Counted from the stretch's first letter, positions 1 to 8,475 are shown. The stretch is DNA of 64,000 nt from Chryseobacterium sp. (GCA_031277615.1 JAITMC010000003.1:33170-97169); one strand, 5' to 3'. Made by a program: numbers and translations. The notes: generated from the sequence alone by a model not told the origin.

Positions 1-5
1 GCCAA

Positions 6-422
6 TTAAGACTCTGTTTTCAGTAGTCCAAACTGAGATCCTGCCGGTTCCTTTCCAAAAAGACAGGAAAAAATATTCTGAAACTCGTGGATATACCGGC
101 ATTTAATAGAGTTGCCATAGATTTTCAGTCCTTCAAGGATTTTTTTTGAACTTAAATCGAAATCGTATTTAATGAAAGACTCAGGTCTTTCATACCGGAT
201 ACACTGTTCCGAACTGTACGTGCGTGAAAATCCGAACTTTTCAAGCCATTCCTCTGTGATCTTAATCGGTCTGATAGAATTGGCCGGCACGGGGATACTT
301 TGAATATCATTTTCAATTTTAACGAAATAATCATGGCCCATATCCTGAAAAATTTCAGTAATGGTGTAAATCTGATTTTTGTACTCGACTAAATTTCTGA
401 TTTTAAGATCTGCTACATTCAT
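6..422 (-). CDS. Hypothetical protein of a family common in Bacteroidetes mobile DNA
   Basis: A complete 138-residue soluble protein whose stop lies at the window edge. I recognise a pattern frequent in uncharacterised Bacteroidetes proteins, often in prophages and conjugative elements: an N-terminal 'IRNLVEYKNQIYTI' strand region, a central 'ITEEWLEKFGF' motif near residue 55, and a C-terminal 'YIHEFQNIF.CLFGKEP' motif that resembles the usual 'VHQLQNLYFALTGEEL'. Its function is unknown. No integrase or other phage gene is visible inside the window, so mobile origin is suggested only by the family. No clear promoter was seen. Confidence 0.7.
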   Translation of the reverse strand: MNVADLKIRNLVEYKNQIYTITEIFQDMGHDYFVKIENDIQSIPVPANSIRPIKITEEWLEKFGFSRTYSSEQCIRYERPESFIKYDFDLSSKKILEGLKIYGNSIKCRYIHEFQNIFSCLFGKEPAGSQFGLLKTES

Positions 423-619
423 GATATTTTGGATTTTTGTTTAGGGTGTGTTTATTTAGAATTGCAAATATTATGCCTTGCATTGGTTTTTAAAGCATAT
501 CTTGAGTAAAGGTTTTGTTAAATTTTAATCCTGATTATTAATGATTTATTAAAAATGTGCCTGCTGGTCGGGAAAAATGGCTTTACCGAAAAATTTAAGT
601 GTGGTAGATGTGTGGTATC

Positions 620-1810
620 TTAAATAATCGATTTGTTTGTTCCTGAAGCCAGTACCAATGAAACAGCAATAGCAAAAGTAAGGATACCGATAAATACCTC
701 CCAGGAAAAGGAATGAAGAAGATAGCCGGTGCCGCTTCCTAAAATACTGGAACCAAAATAATAAAAAAGCCAGTAAATAGAAGTGGCAGAAGACTTCCCC
801 TGTTGGGCACGAAGCGCAGTCATCTGGCTGGCCATGGTATGAGCGGCAAAAAAAGCAAGCGTAAACACCCCCAATCCGAAAATGACAACATAAATATTCT
901 CGGAAAGAAGCAGTAAAGCTCCAGCCATCATAAACAGGATGGAAATTTTAAGAATCGCGGACGTTTTCAACCGTTTTGAAAGGCGGCTGGTGATCATTGT
1001 TCCGAAAACACCGAAAATGTACATCAGGAATATAAAGGCAATCACAAAATGATTCAGGAAAAAAGGCTTACCTTCCAGCCTGAAGCTCAGATAATTGTAT
1101 ATACTCACAAAAGCGCCCATCAGTAACGCAGCTATACCGTATAAACGAAGCATGTACGGATCGGTAAGGAACCTTTTCATTTGCTTGATCTTCAGCGAAT
1201 AATCCATTTTCTGGGGATTGAAAAACTTTGATTTAGGGAAAAACTTCCAGAAAATAAGTCCGAGGAGCAGACTTTCTATTCCGATAAGAAGAACAGCATT
1301 CCGCCATCCGAATTCTCCCGCTAAAATTGTTGCCAGGATTCTTCCGCTCATTCCACCGATGGTATTTCCGCTCAGATACATGCTGATGGCAAATCCCACA
1401 ACAGATGCATGAACTTCCTCTGTAAGATAGGCCAGAGCGACAGCAGAAACCCCGGAAACCACAAAACCCTTAAAAACACCGGCAGCGATAAGAAGGCTCA
1501 GGCTCGGAATCCATGCGGAAAAGATGGTCAGCAGGGCAGAGGAGATCAGTGAAAACACCATCAGGTTTTTTCTGGAATAGCTGTCTGCTTTAAAAGCAAA
1601 AAATAACAGTCCCGCAGCCATTCCTATGGTAGACGAAGAGACCAGAAGAGAACTGTCTCCGGCAGTAGTTTTGAAATACTCTGCTACCATGGGAAGCATC
1701 GGCTGAAAAAGGTAAAGCTGGGCAAATACAGAAAGTCCCGAAAAAAAGATACAAAGCTTGATATACCGGAATCGGAGGCTTCCTTTTACTGCTTTTTCAG
1801 ATGGGTTCAT
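620..1810 (-). CDS. MFS transporter, drug/metabolite exporter type
   Basis: A 396-residue integral membrane protein with about twelve hydrophobic segments and a polar central loop near residues 190-210, which is the major facilitator layout. The early 'QLYLFQPMLPMVAEYF' stretch and the overall length resemble the YnfM/arabinose-efflux-like exporters. The substrate cannot be told from sequence. It stands alone: the next gene upstream (the response regulator) is about 200 bases away and on the same strand. Its function as a proton-driven efflux carrier is inferred from the family. Confidence 0.85.
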   Translation of the reverse strand: MNPSEKAVKGSLRFRYIKLCIFFSGLSVFAQLYLFQPMLPMVAEYFKTTAGDSSLLVSSSTIGMAAGLLFFAFKADSYSRKNLMVFSLISSALLTIFSAWIPSLSLLIAAGVFKGFVVSGVSAVALAYLTEEVHASVVGFAISMYLSGNTIGGMSGRILATILAGEFGWRNAVLLIGIESLLLGLIFWKFFPKSKFFNPQKMDYSLKIKQMKRFLTDPYMLRLYGIAALLMGAFVSIYNYLSFRLEGKPFFLNHFVIAFIFLMYIFGVFGTMITSRLSKRLKTSAILKISILFMMAGALLLLSENIYVVIFGLGVFTLAFFAAHTMASQMTALRAQQGKSSATSIYWLFYYFGSSILGSGTGYLLHSFSWEVFIGILTFAIAVSLVLASGTNKSII

Positions 1811-2011
1811 GATCTTGTTTAAAAGTTAAAAACGCATGGTTTTTATAATAAAATAAAGAATCCTGTAAATTTCCTGATATTTTTTTGATTAAAAAAATAC
1901 TTTACTCAATCAGATAAATTGTCAAAAACAATAATGATACCTATAAAATACCGTTGTATGGCCGATTATCAGGATCAAAGATCATACAGCCTTTTTCCGG
2001 ATCGATGCTGA

Positions 2012-2623
2012 TTAATGCATGGTTTCATGAACTTTAATCAACTCAGCAATATTGGTGATATCAAGTTTTTTAAAAATTCTTTTTTTGTACGTACTTACCG
2101 TAGACATCTGGATACTCAGTCTGTTTGAGATTTCCAGATTACCATATCCATTGGCCAGTAGTTTAAAAATTTCATATTCGCGTGATGAAAGCTTTTCTAC
2201 AGGATTGCTCTTTTTATTCTGGATGATCAGCCCTATCAGTTCAGAAGGGTAGTGATATCCTTTCTCTATTACGGCTCTTACCGCTTCATTGATCTCTTCC
2301 TCACTGCTCTGCTTACTGAGATAGCCTTCCGCGCCTTCTCTGATGTATTGGATGGCTACATCCTTATCATGGCCGGAGAAAACAAGAATTTTTAAACTTT
2401 CCTGTATTCCTTTAAGTTCGGAAATCATCTTTTTATATTGGGTACCGGGCATATCAATATCCAGCAGAAGCAGATCATAGTGGCGTGCTGTAAGCTGTTT
2501 TTTTACCTGTTCATAGTTTTCTGCAAAATCAATTTTAAGCTTCGGATAGGCAGTCTCCAGTACCAGAGCAGTTCCGGCTCTTACGACGTAATGATCATCA
2601 GCGATTAAAATTCTTTCGTTCAT
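2012..2623 (-). CDS. LuxR/NarL-type response regulator
   Basis: A 203-residue protein. An N-terminal receiver domain (residues about 3-120) shows the acidic pair in 'ILIADDH', the phosphoacceptor Asp in 'LLLLDIDMPG' and the Lys of 'GYLSKQSS'. A C-terminal LuxR helix-turn-helix (about 140-200) carries 'LSSREYEIFKLLANG' and 'STVSTYKKRIFKKL'. I start it at the ATG of 'MNERILIADDH', two codons after a possible TTG. No histidine kinase is next to it, so it is an orphan regulator in this window. Its targets are unknown. Confidence 0.9.
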   Translation of the reverse strand: MNERILIADDHYVVRAGTALVLETAYPKLKIDFAENYEQVKKQLTARHYDLLLLDIDMPGTQYKKMISELKGIQESLKILVFSGHDKDVAIQYIREGAEGYLSKQSSEEEINEAVRAVIEKGYHYPSELIGLIIQNKKSNPVEKLSSREYEIFKLLANGYGNLEISNRLSIQMSTVSTYKKRIFKKLDITNIAELIKVHETMH

Positions 2624-2651
2624 ATACAATTAGCTTTAATAAGAGTTGTTT

Positions 2652-2993
2652 TCAATGATACTTCTGTTTCCGGGGATTCCCGTTTCTGTATCGGTAGTTA
2701 TTGTAGTGGTTTTTTTGATCCGGTTTATGAAGTTCTGAGCAGATAATCCCGTTAAAAATAATTTTCGGAGTATTTCCGGACCGGAAGACAAAGGAAATAT
2801 ACTGCTGGAAAATTTCCAGAAGTATAGAAAAGCCGTTGTCAGGTGAAGTCCGGATCAGGACGTCACTTTTTGTGACAACAGACTGTATACTGTTCAGTAC
2901 AGCTCTGTTGTCTGTGGAATACTGCGTAAAAATATGACGTTGTTCATCAATACCGGGATTGATCAGAAACAATGTCGAGGCCCTCAAATACAT
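2652..2993 (-). CDS. Small uncharacterised ORF upstream of the response regulator
   Basis: An ATG-initiated 113-codon frame ending 28 bases before the response regulator start. The middle (about residues 40-80, containing 'VTKSDVLIRTSPDNGF') looks protein-like. The tail is rich in Asn, Tyr and Arg and looks less natural. An overlapping frame on the same strand reads as a plausible peptide to 'RSIIENNSY' just before the regulator, so a frameshifted or decayed gene is possible. I recognise no domain. Confidence 0.35.
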   Translation of the reverse strand: MYLRASTLFLINPGIDEQRHIFTQYSTDNRAVLNSIQSVVTKSDVLIRTSPDNGFSILLEIFQQYISFVFRSGNTPKIIFNGIICSELHKPDQKNHYNNYRYRNGNPRKQKYH

Positions 2994-3351
2994 AAATGAT
3001 CTATGTTTTTCCGCGTGATTAGCACAGAAATCTGTTAATAATAGTCATTAAACTAGCCAAGGTTTTTTAAGTGTGAGAATTACTGACTGCATTTTCTTTC
3101 ATAATATTTCAATTTGTGTGTGTTGTAATTAACAATATTAGTTAAACGTGTAAAAATAATAAAAATTATACTTATAAATCTATATTTTAACATGAGTTTT
3201 ATCTCCCTTGAAAGGGAATAAAAATATTGGAATTTTTCGTATTAAAATTTGATGGGCTTTTATAGCATTCAGGAAACTAAAGCAGGAGAGGGATTTTCAT
3301 ACTTGTAGTAATAATTGTACACAAGAACTCCTTTTGTTCTATGCAAATATC

Positions 3352-3382
3352 TTGTATTCACCGGTGGCTGATTGTAATTTTG
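3352..3382 (+). promoter_or_regulatory. Bacteroidetes-type promoter with no gene immediately downstream
   Basis: TTG at 3352-3354, a 20-base spacer, then TAATTTTG at 3375-3382. This matches the Flavobacterium consensus TTG-N17-23-TANNTTTG. Transcription would begin near 3389, about 390 bases before the AraC-type gene. Confidence 0.5.
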
Positions 3383-3388
3383 CAGCAT

Positions 3389-3515
3389 AGTTTTCATCCT
3401 ATTGAATTGAGGCTTTCTGAACATAGTAAATAACAGATTCTAAAAACACAATCAAATTTCCGCCTCGGTAATACAAGAGGTTCCTTCCATACAGAGGGAA
3501 CCTCCTTTAGTTTAG
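3389..3515 (+). ncRNA. Candidate small RNA ending in a hairpin
   Basis: The transcript expected from the 3352-3382 promoter has no credible ORF. It reaches an 11-bp hairpin (arms 3477-3487 and 3494-3504, one G-U pair, 6-base loop) followed by a weakly T-rich stretch. Promoter plus hairpin about 120 bases apart suggests a small RNA. It could instead be an attenuated leader of the AraC-type gene. I recognise no known RNA family. Confidence 0.3.
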
Positions 3516-3602
3516 ATTAAAAAAATCCCCACAGATTCTACAGTTTTACAGATGTTTGTGTATATTTTCTCCAGCATTTTATAGATGGAGTTGTATGCTT
3601 AT

Positions 3603-3690
3603 CCATACGCTTCGGCGAATCAACGGAGTTGATTCTTTGCTTTGCTCCCTAAAATCAACAGTGCTGTTTGCGTGGTAAAACATCATCAGC
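3603..3690 (-). repeat. Interspersed repeat A, diverged copy
   Basis: Read on the minus strand it contains 'gattttagggagcaaag', then a 'gaatcaactccgttgattc' palindrome, then 'cgaagcgt'. The same order of elements occurs in the cluster at 36338-36852. Confidence 0.6.
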
Positions 3691-3781
3691 ACATCATACC
3701 TTCCGGATTTCCGAAAAGTTCACCATGTTTTTTTTATGCTTATCTTTAAATTTATAGATCAATTTGATTTGAATATAACTG

Positions 3782-4141
3782 ATGAATAAAAAAATGAAAA
3801 GAAGTGAAGAAATTACCCGCCAGTATTTTGCCTTTCTCGATAAACATATCCGTGATGTTATTTCCGGTGATACTGCGGAATTTATGGAGCTGAATGAAAT
3901 TGCAGGAGAGCTGGCAGTTTCCCATCAGCACCTTACAGACACCATTAAAAAAGAAAAAGGAAAACATCCCTGTCACTTTTATGATGAAAAGATTATTGAA
4001 GAAGCCAAAATAATGCTTTCAGATGCCGATAAATCTATTGCTGAAATTGCCAGAATCCTAACCTATGATCCATCAAATTTTTCTAAATTCTTCAAAAAAC
4101 TAACCGGAATTACACCCGGTGATTTTAGAAAAAAACAGTGA
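3782..4141 (+). CDS. AraC-family DNA-binding domain protein
   Basis: A 119-residue protein made almost entirely of an AraC-type double helix-turn-helix. The first HTH is around 'NEIAGELAVSHQHLTDTIK' (residues about 38-57). The second carries the family signature 'SIAEIARILTYDPSNFSKFF' followed by 'KKLTGITPGDFRK'. There is no effector-binding domain, so regulation must come from its own expression level or a partner. Typical AraC regulators are 250-300 residues, but DNA-binding-only members are common in Bacteroidetes. Targets are unknown. The nearest downstream gene is the alpha-oxoamine synthase 400 bases away. Confidence 0.88.
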   Translation: MNKKMKRSEEITRQYFAFLDKHIRDVISGDTAEFMELNEIAGELAVSHQHLTDTIKKEKGKHPCHFYDEKIIEEAKIMLSDADKSIAEIARILTYDPSNFSKFFKKLTGITPGDFRKKQ

Positions 4142-4543
4142 TCAGAATTTAAAAAATCAATCATTATTTGATCTTTTTAAATCCGGAACTGCTTTATCCA
4201 TCAGACTTTTCTGTCTTTTTTCATCCTTTAGAGAAAAAAATATCAAAAAATAATGTTTTATAAATGAGGCGATTGTGTGGAATAATTGCCTTTTTTGTGA
4301 TTTATTTATTGATAATATTTTATGGTTGTGTTTTTTTTGTTAATTTAGGTTTTATAAAAACTACAAAAAACCATTAAAAACTTATAGTGAATTATTGGTA
4401 AGCGAAATGATTTGACGGTCAGGTGTTAAACTGAAATTTTAATCAGGTTGATGATTTTAATTTAAAATTAAATTTTAACATTCTTTATAAATCATATATT
4501 TGTCTATTCAAACAACTAATCATTATACAAACAACATTAAAGG
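4142..4543. other. AT-rich gap with promoter for the alpha-oxoamine synthase
   Basis: No ORF is supported here. The only signal I see is a TATATTTG -7 element at 4495-4502 ahead of the next gene. No good TTG is visible at the expected -33 spacing. Confidence 0.55.
4495..4502 (+). promoter_or_regulatory. -7 promoter element (TATATTTG)
   Basis: A perfect TANNTTTG match 41 bases before the ATG at 4544, giving a leader of about 35 bases. The upstream TTG half is not evident. Confidence 0.5.
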
Positions 4544-5818
4544 ATGAGTATCAATTTTACAACAGCAACATTCAGGGATTTTGAAAATATTCCTGATTAC
4601 GATATGGCGCAGAGAGCAGAAATTTTTTATGAATTTCTGGACTATATGAAATCCAACGGCCATATGAACTACAGATTGAAAAATAATTCAGGGTGCAACT
4701 CTGTGATGAATGTAGATATAGAAAATACGCAGAATGATTATGTAAGCTTTGTTTCCAACGATTATCTGGGCTTTACCCAGCATCCGAAAGTGAAACAGGC
4801 TGCCATTGAGGGAATTCAGAAATATGGAACAGGGGCAGGAGCGTCACCGCTTATCGGAGGACATTTTGTGTTTCATGATGATCTGGAGAAAAAAATTTCG
4901 TCATTCTTTGGAAGAAAACAGGAGGAAGCGGTAATTTTTACAACCGGATATACGGCAAACAGTGCTACGCTGCAGATTTTACTGCAAAAAGAAGATATCG
5001 CTATTATAGACATGGCAGTACACGCAAGTGTGCATGAAGGATGTGTTTTTACCAATACAAAAACATTTCCTCATAACAACCTTGAAGCTTTGGAACACAT
5101 TTTGAAGACCTCAGAAGATAAGTTCCGTACCAAGCTGGTCATTATAGACGGTATCTATTCTCAGGATGGTGATGTTTCTCCGTTGAAAGAGATCTATAAT
5201 CTGGTGAAGAAATATAATGCATATCTGATGGTAGATGATGCTCATGGAGTAGGTATTTTAGGAGAAACCGGAAGAGGAGCGTTGGAAGAAGCTGACTTAA
5301 TGGATAAAGTAGATTTTATTACCGGAACTTTTAGTAAAACGTTTGGTAATGTAGGGGGATATGTGATTTGCGACAAAAAAATGGCAGCCTTCATAAGGTT
5401 CCAGTCCCGTCAGCAGATATTTTCAGCTACCGCGCCGCCATCGATCACCGGGATTATTAAAGCTATTGAGCTGATTGATGAAGAGCCTACGTGGCGTATG
5501 AAGCTTTGGGAAAATATAAATTATTTTAAAAAAGGATTAAATGATATAGGATTGGATACAGGAAATACCTGCTCTGCCATCGTTCCGGTAAAAATTGGAG
5601 ACCCTAATGTAACCGGTGATGTAGGAAAGCTTCTTATAGAACGCGGTATTTATACCAATCCCATATTATATCCCGCTGTAGCGAGAAAAGATGCAAGGAT
5701 CAGAATGGCTGTAATGGCTACTCATGAAAGAAAACATCTTGATAAAACGCTCAATGCATTTGAAGATATTAATAATAAATTGCATATTGCAAAAAAATTG
5801 AATAACAACCATGCCTAG
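4544..5818 (+). CDS. PLP-dependent alpha-oxoamine synthase (serine palmitoyltransferase-like)
   Basis: A 424-residue fold-type I PLP enzyme of the alpha-oxoamine synthase family, which condenses an amino acid with an acyl thioester. Visible motifs are 'VSNDYLGF' (about 69-77), 'GTGAGASPLIGG' (95-106), 'DDAHGVG' (231-237) and the PLP lysine in 'GTFSKTFGNVGG' (K265). 'TFSK' rather than 'TLGK' at the lysine favours serine palmitoyltransferase-type members over biotin or heme enzymes. In this lineage the substrate could be serine (sphingolipids) or cysteate (sulfonolipids such as capnine and sulfobacin). The stop overlaps the start of the TetR-family gene by 8 bases, so the two are co-transcribed. 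Confidence 0.85.
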   Translation: MSINFTTATFRDFENIPDYDMAQRAEIFYEFLDYMKSNGHMNYRLKNNSGCNSVMNVDIENTQNDYVSFVSNDYLGFTQHPKVKQAAIEGIQKYGTGAGASPLIGGHFVFHDDLEKKISSFFGRKQEEAVIFTTGYTANSATLQILLQKEDIAIIDMAVHASVHEGCVFTNTKTFPHNNLEALEHILKTSEDKFRTKLVIIDGIYSQDGDVSPLKEIYNLVKKYNAYLMVDDAHGVGILGETGRGALEEADLMDKVDFITGTFSKTFGNVGGYVICDKKMAAFIRFQSRQQIFSATAPPSITGIIKAIELIDEEPTWRMKLWENINYFKKGLNDIGLDTGNTCSAIVPVKIGDPNVTGDVGKLLIERGIYTNPILYPAVARKDARIRMAVMATHERKHLDKTLNAFEDINNKLHIAKKLNNNHA

Positions 5819-6440
5819 GAAAGTTGTACAAGGTCCTATCAGAGATAAGGAGAAGACTAAACAGAAACTGCTGGCCGCAGTTGGAAAAATTTTAAGAGTA
5901 AAAGGTTACTCTGGCCTGAAAGTGAGTAAAATAGCTGCAGTAGCCGGCTATGATAAAAAATTAATCTACGAGTACTTCGGAAGTACGGATAAACTGATTG
6001 ATGAGTATATCAAATCACAGGACTACTGGAGTAATAACCTTGCGGGAGTCGGTGAAAGTGATTTTTCAGACGGGGGTAAAGAGCTGTCTAAAATGGCTTT
6101 GATCAATCAGTTTGAAAGCTTGAAGAAAAATAAGGAGCTTCAGAAAATTATCCTTTGGGAACTTTCTGAGCATAAACCGATCCTCAGAAAACTGGCTGAT
6201 GAACGTGAAGAAATGGGAGCCGTAATGTTTAAGAATATTACAGACCCTTATTTCGGAGAAGAAAAAGCCAAAAGATTCAGAGCGATTATGGCCTTGCTTA
6301 TTTCAGGAGCCTATTACCTGAATATCCATACTGCTGCTAACGGAAGTACATTCTGTGGCCTGGATATGAAGAGTGATGACGGAAGAGCCGAAATAGAAAA
6401 AGCCATTGTGGATATCGTAGATTTTGCCTACCAGAAATAA
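5811..6440 (+). CDS. TetR/AcrR-family transcriptional regulator
   Basis: A 209-residue protein. The N-terminal TetR helix-turn-helix (residues about 12-60) contains 'LLAAVGKILRVKGYSGL' and 'KKLIYEYFGSTDKLI'. The rest is an all-helical ligand/dimerisation domain. The start overlaps the end of the alpha-oxoamine synthase by 8 bases, so the pair is translationally coupled, and a role in sensing lipid or acyl-CoA levels to control that enzyme is a reasonable inference. The ligand is unknown. Confidence 0.85.
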   Translation: MPRKVVQGPIRDKEKTKQKLLAAVGKILRVKGYSGLKVSKIAAVAGYDKKLIYEYFGSTDKLIDEYIKSQDYWSNNLAGVGESDFSDGGKELSKMALINQFESLKKNKELQKIILWELSEHKPILRKLADEREEMGAVMFKNITDPYFGEEKAKRFRAIMALLISGAYYLNIHTAANGSTFCGLDMKSDDGRAEIEKAIVDIVDFAYQK

Positions 6441-6545
6441 TAATGAAAATCAAAAGTTTTCTGATTAGAGATGAAATGTATTTTTTGTTGATAATTTGAA
6501 AACTTTAAATTTTCAGATTAGAACTATATTTCTTATTTTTGGCCA

Positions 6546-7631
6546 ATGGAAAACTTTATCGTATCTGCAAGAAAATATCGTCCGCAGCAGTTTGACACTG
6601 TGGTAGGGCAATCCCATATTACGGATACTTTAGAACATGCAATTGGAGAAAATCAGCTGGCTCAGGCCTTGCTTTTCTGTGGACCTCGTGGGGTGGGGAA
6701 AACTACATGTGCCAGAATCCTGGCCAGAAAGATCAACGAAAAAGACGGTTCTGTTTCAGAAGACGGCTTTGCCTATAATATCTATGAACTGGATGCTGCG
6801 TCCAACAACTCGGTGGACGATATCAGGGAGCTGATAGATCAGGTACGTTTTGCCCCTCAGGTAGGACAGTACAAAGTCTATATTATAGATGAGGTACACA
6901 TGCTGTCTTCTGCAGCCTTCAATGCATTCCTTAAAACACTGGAGGAGCCGCCTGCACATGCGATCTTCATTCTGGCAACAACGGAAAAACACAAAATTAT
7001 CCCAACGATTTTGTCGCGTTGTCAGATCTATGATTTTAAAAGGATCACCATCGAGGATATCCAGGGCCATTTAAGGAATATTGCTCAGAAAGAAAGCATT
7101 CAGTATGAAGATGATGCTCTATACCTGATTGCCCAGAAAGCAGATGGAGCGTTAAGAGATGCTCTTTCCATTTTCGACAGGCTTTCCACTTTTTCCCAAA
7201 AGAATATCACACTGGCGAAAGCAGCCGAGGTACTCAATATACTGGATTACGATCAGTATCTTAATATCGTGGACCTGGCCAAAGAAAATAAAATTCCGGA
7301 AGTTCTTTTTGCCTTCAATGAAATTGTAAAAAGAGGCTTCGATCCTCATATCTTTATCGCCGGGCTCGGAAATCACTTCAGAGATCTGATGATGGCGCAG
7401 AATGCAGCCACCATTGAACTTATTGAAGTAGGAGAGCGGACGAAGGCTAAATTTGTGGAGCAGAGCCAGAAATGGAATGCCCAGCAGCTGATCGACGGTG
7501 TTGAAATCTGCAACCATGCGGATATTAATTATAAAAACTCCAAAAATCCAAGACTTACAGTAGAAATTGCACTGATGCAGCTGGCCTCTCTGACCGCTGG
7601 TTCAGGCGATACTAAAAAAAAAAGTTCCTGA
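6546..7631 (+). CDS. dnaX: DNA polymerase III gamma form (zero-frame product)
   Basis: Reading dnaX without a shift gives 361 residues: the complete AAA+ module and the helical collar, ending in 'KKKSS'. This matches the size and domain content of a gamma subunit, which lacks the tau region that contacts polymerase and helicase. A TATTTTTG sequence at 6534-6541, five bases before the ATG, could be a -7 element; if used, the mRNA would be almost leaderless. Confidence 0.75.
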   Translation: MENFIVSARKYRPQQFDTVVGQSHITDTLEHAIGENQLAQALLFCGPRGVGKTTCARILARKINEKDGSVSEDGFAYNIYELDAASNNSVDDIRELIDQVRFAPQVGQYKVYIIDEVHMLSSAAFNAFLKTLEEPPAHAIFILATTEKHKIIPTILSRCQIYDFKRITIEDIQGHLRNIAQKESIQYEDDALYLIAQKADGALRDALSIFDRLSTFSQKNITLAKAAEVLNILDYDQYLNIVDLAKENKIPEVLFAFNEIVKRGFDPHIFIAGLGNHFRDLMMAQNAATIELIEVGERTKAKFVEQSQKWNAQQLIDGVEICNHADINYKNSKNPRLTVEIALMQLASLTAGSGDTKKKSS

Positions 7632-8245
7632 TATTAGCCCCGTTTCTGCATGAGAAGCAGGAAATAAAGATTCCTGAAAAAAAACCTGAGAAAAAAGAAC
7701 CTGTACAAGAAACTCCTGTTCCGGTTCAGGGTGAGCAGATCCAGGAAACCACTGTAAAAACAACCAAACCTTTATCAAGATCGGGAATCACTTCCGGGTT
7801 CAGCATCAATTCTTTCCTCAACAAAGAAGAAAAAACAGTTACAGAAGAAACTGTAGCGGTGAAAGCAGATGATCTTCCTCAGAACCATTTTACAGATACC
7901 GATCTGCAAATGGAATGGAACCTTATGCTCAAACAGCTTCAGAAAAAAGACAGTTTCGTCTTCAATGCGGTAAAAACTTTCAAGCTCGTAAAATCAGGAG
8001 AAAATACCATTAAGGTACTGTATCCTTCAGACTCTGCCAAAACAGAATTCGATAAAATTGCAGGAACGTTTTTCAACCATTTTAAAACCAAGGTTCATAA
8101 CCATTCCATTGAAGTAGATTACCAGAGGGACTTTGAAAATCTCAAAGTGGAGGTGGTTACCAAAAAGAAAATATTTGAAAAATTCATCGAAAAAAATCCA
8201 CTTTTAAAAGATCTTGATGATTTAATGAGGTTTGATTTGACATAA
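6546..8245 (+). CDS. dnaX: DNA polymerase III tau subunit, needs a -1 shift at A10
   Basis: DnaX is the clamp-loader ATPase of the replicative polymerase. Residues 1-357 form the AAA+ part: Walker A 'GPRGVGKT' (46-53), Walker B 'IIDEVHML' (113-120), sensor 1 'ILATTEKHKII' and the arginine finger in 'ILSRCQIY'. The zero frame stops at 7629-7631, just after a run of ten A. A -1 shift there opens a Lys/Pro/Glu-rich linker and a C-terminal tau-like domain ending at 8245, giving about 566 residues. The Cys4 zinc module usual between Walker A and 'ELDAASNN' is absent. The shift may be programmed slippage or a homopolymer sequencing error. Confidence 0.85.
7614..7624 (+). promoter_or_regulatory. A10-G slippery site in dnaX
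   Basis: Ten consecutive A then G. Zero frame reads Lys-Lys-Lys-Ser-Ser-stop; the -1 frame (equivalent to eleven A) reads Lys-Lys-Lys-Lys-Phe-Leu and stays open for over 200 codons. A long A-run at this point in dnaX is the arrangement known to cause transcriptional slippage in Thermus and -1 ribosomal shifting in E. coli. Confidence 0.7.
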
Positions 8246-8259
8246 TTTTTATATATTTG
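8232..8259 (+). promoter_or_regulatory. Promoter for the aromatic leader/DAHP synthase transcript
   Basis: TTG at 8232-8234, a 17-base spacer, then TATATTTG at 8252-8259, within the Flavobacterium consensus. It overlaps the last codons of dnaX. Transcription would start near 8266, leaving about 80 bases before the leader peptide and 375 before the DAHP synthase ATG. Confidence 0.5.
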
Positions 8260-8267
8260 TCAAAGAT

Positions 8268-8295
8268 TTTTATCAAAAATAGTTTTTTGATAAAA
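8268..8295 (+). terminator. AT-rich hairpin after dnaX
   Basis: Perfect 11-bp stem (8268-8278 with 8285-8295) and 6-base loop. It lies just after dnaX and at the very 5' end of the predicted leader transcript, so it may end dnaX mRNA or protect the leader RNA. No strong T-run follows, so termination is uncertain. Confidence 0.3.
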
Positions 8296-8343
8296 GCAAA
8301 TTCAAAGAGAAGAGCCTAAAAACAAGACATTTCAGAACCAAAA

Positions 8344-8475
8344 GTGGAAAAATTATTCAACTTATCTCTGTCTTTTTTTACACCCGCTGAACAGTTTTTC
8401 AACGGTTATTTTGGCTTTTCTGCTTTCTATTATAGAAATTTCAGAACCTATTACCGATTTTATTGGTATTGTTAA
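8344..8475 (+). CDS. Aromatic-rich leader peptide, candidate attenuator
   Basis: A GTG-started 43-codon ORF alone in the gap between dnaX and the DAHP synthase. It encodes 10 Phe, 7 Tyr and 1 Trp, so 18 of 43 residues are aromatic. They concentrate toward the end, which reads FSAFYYRNFRTYYRFYWYC then TAA. The next gene makes the first dedicated precursor of Phe, Tyr and Trp, so the logic is that of classical amino-acid attenuation: a ribosome slowed at aromatic codons changes folding of the RNA beyond. An in-frame TAA at 8317 blocks extension upstream and there is no in-frame ATG. I do not know of a described example at this locus in this lineage. Confidence 0.7.
   Translation: MEKLFNLSLSFFTPAEQFFNGYFGFSAFYYRNFRTYYRFYWYC

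Larger units (their letters stand above)
2994..3781. other. Long AT-rich intergenic gap
   Basis: No convincing protein gene lies in these roughly 790 bases. The gap holds a consensus-like promoter (3352-3382), a downstream hairpin (3477-3504) and, near 3603-3690, a degenerate copy of an interspersed repeat found again at 36338-36852 and 48190-48262. These are listed separately. Confidence 0.7.
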
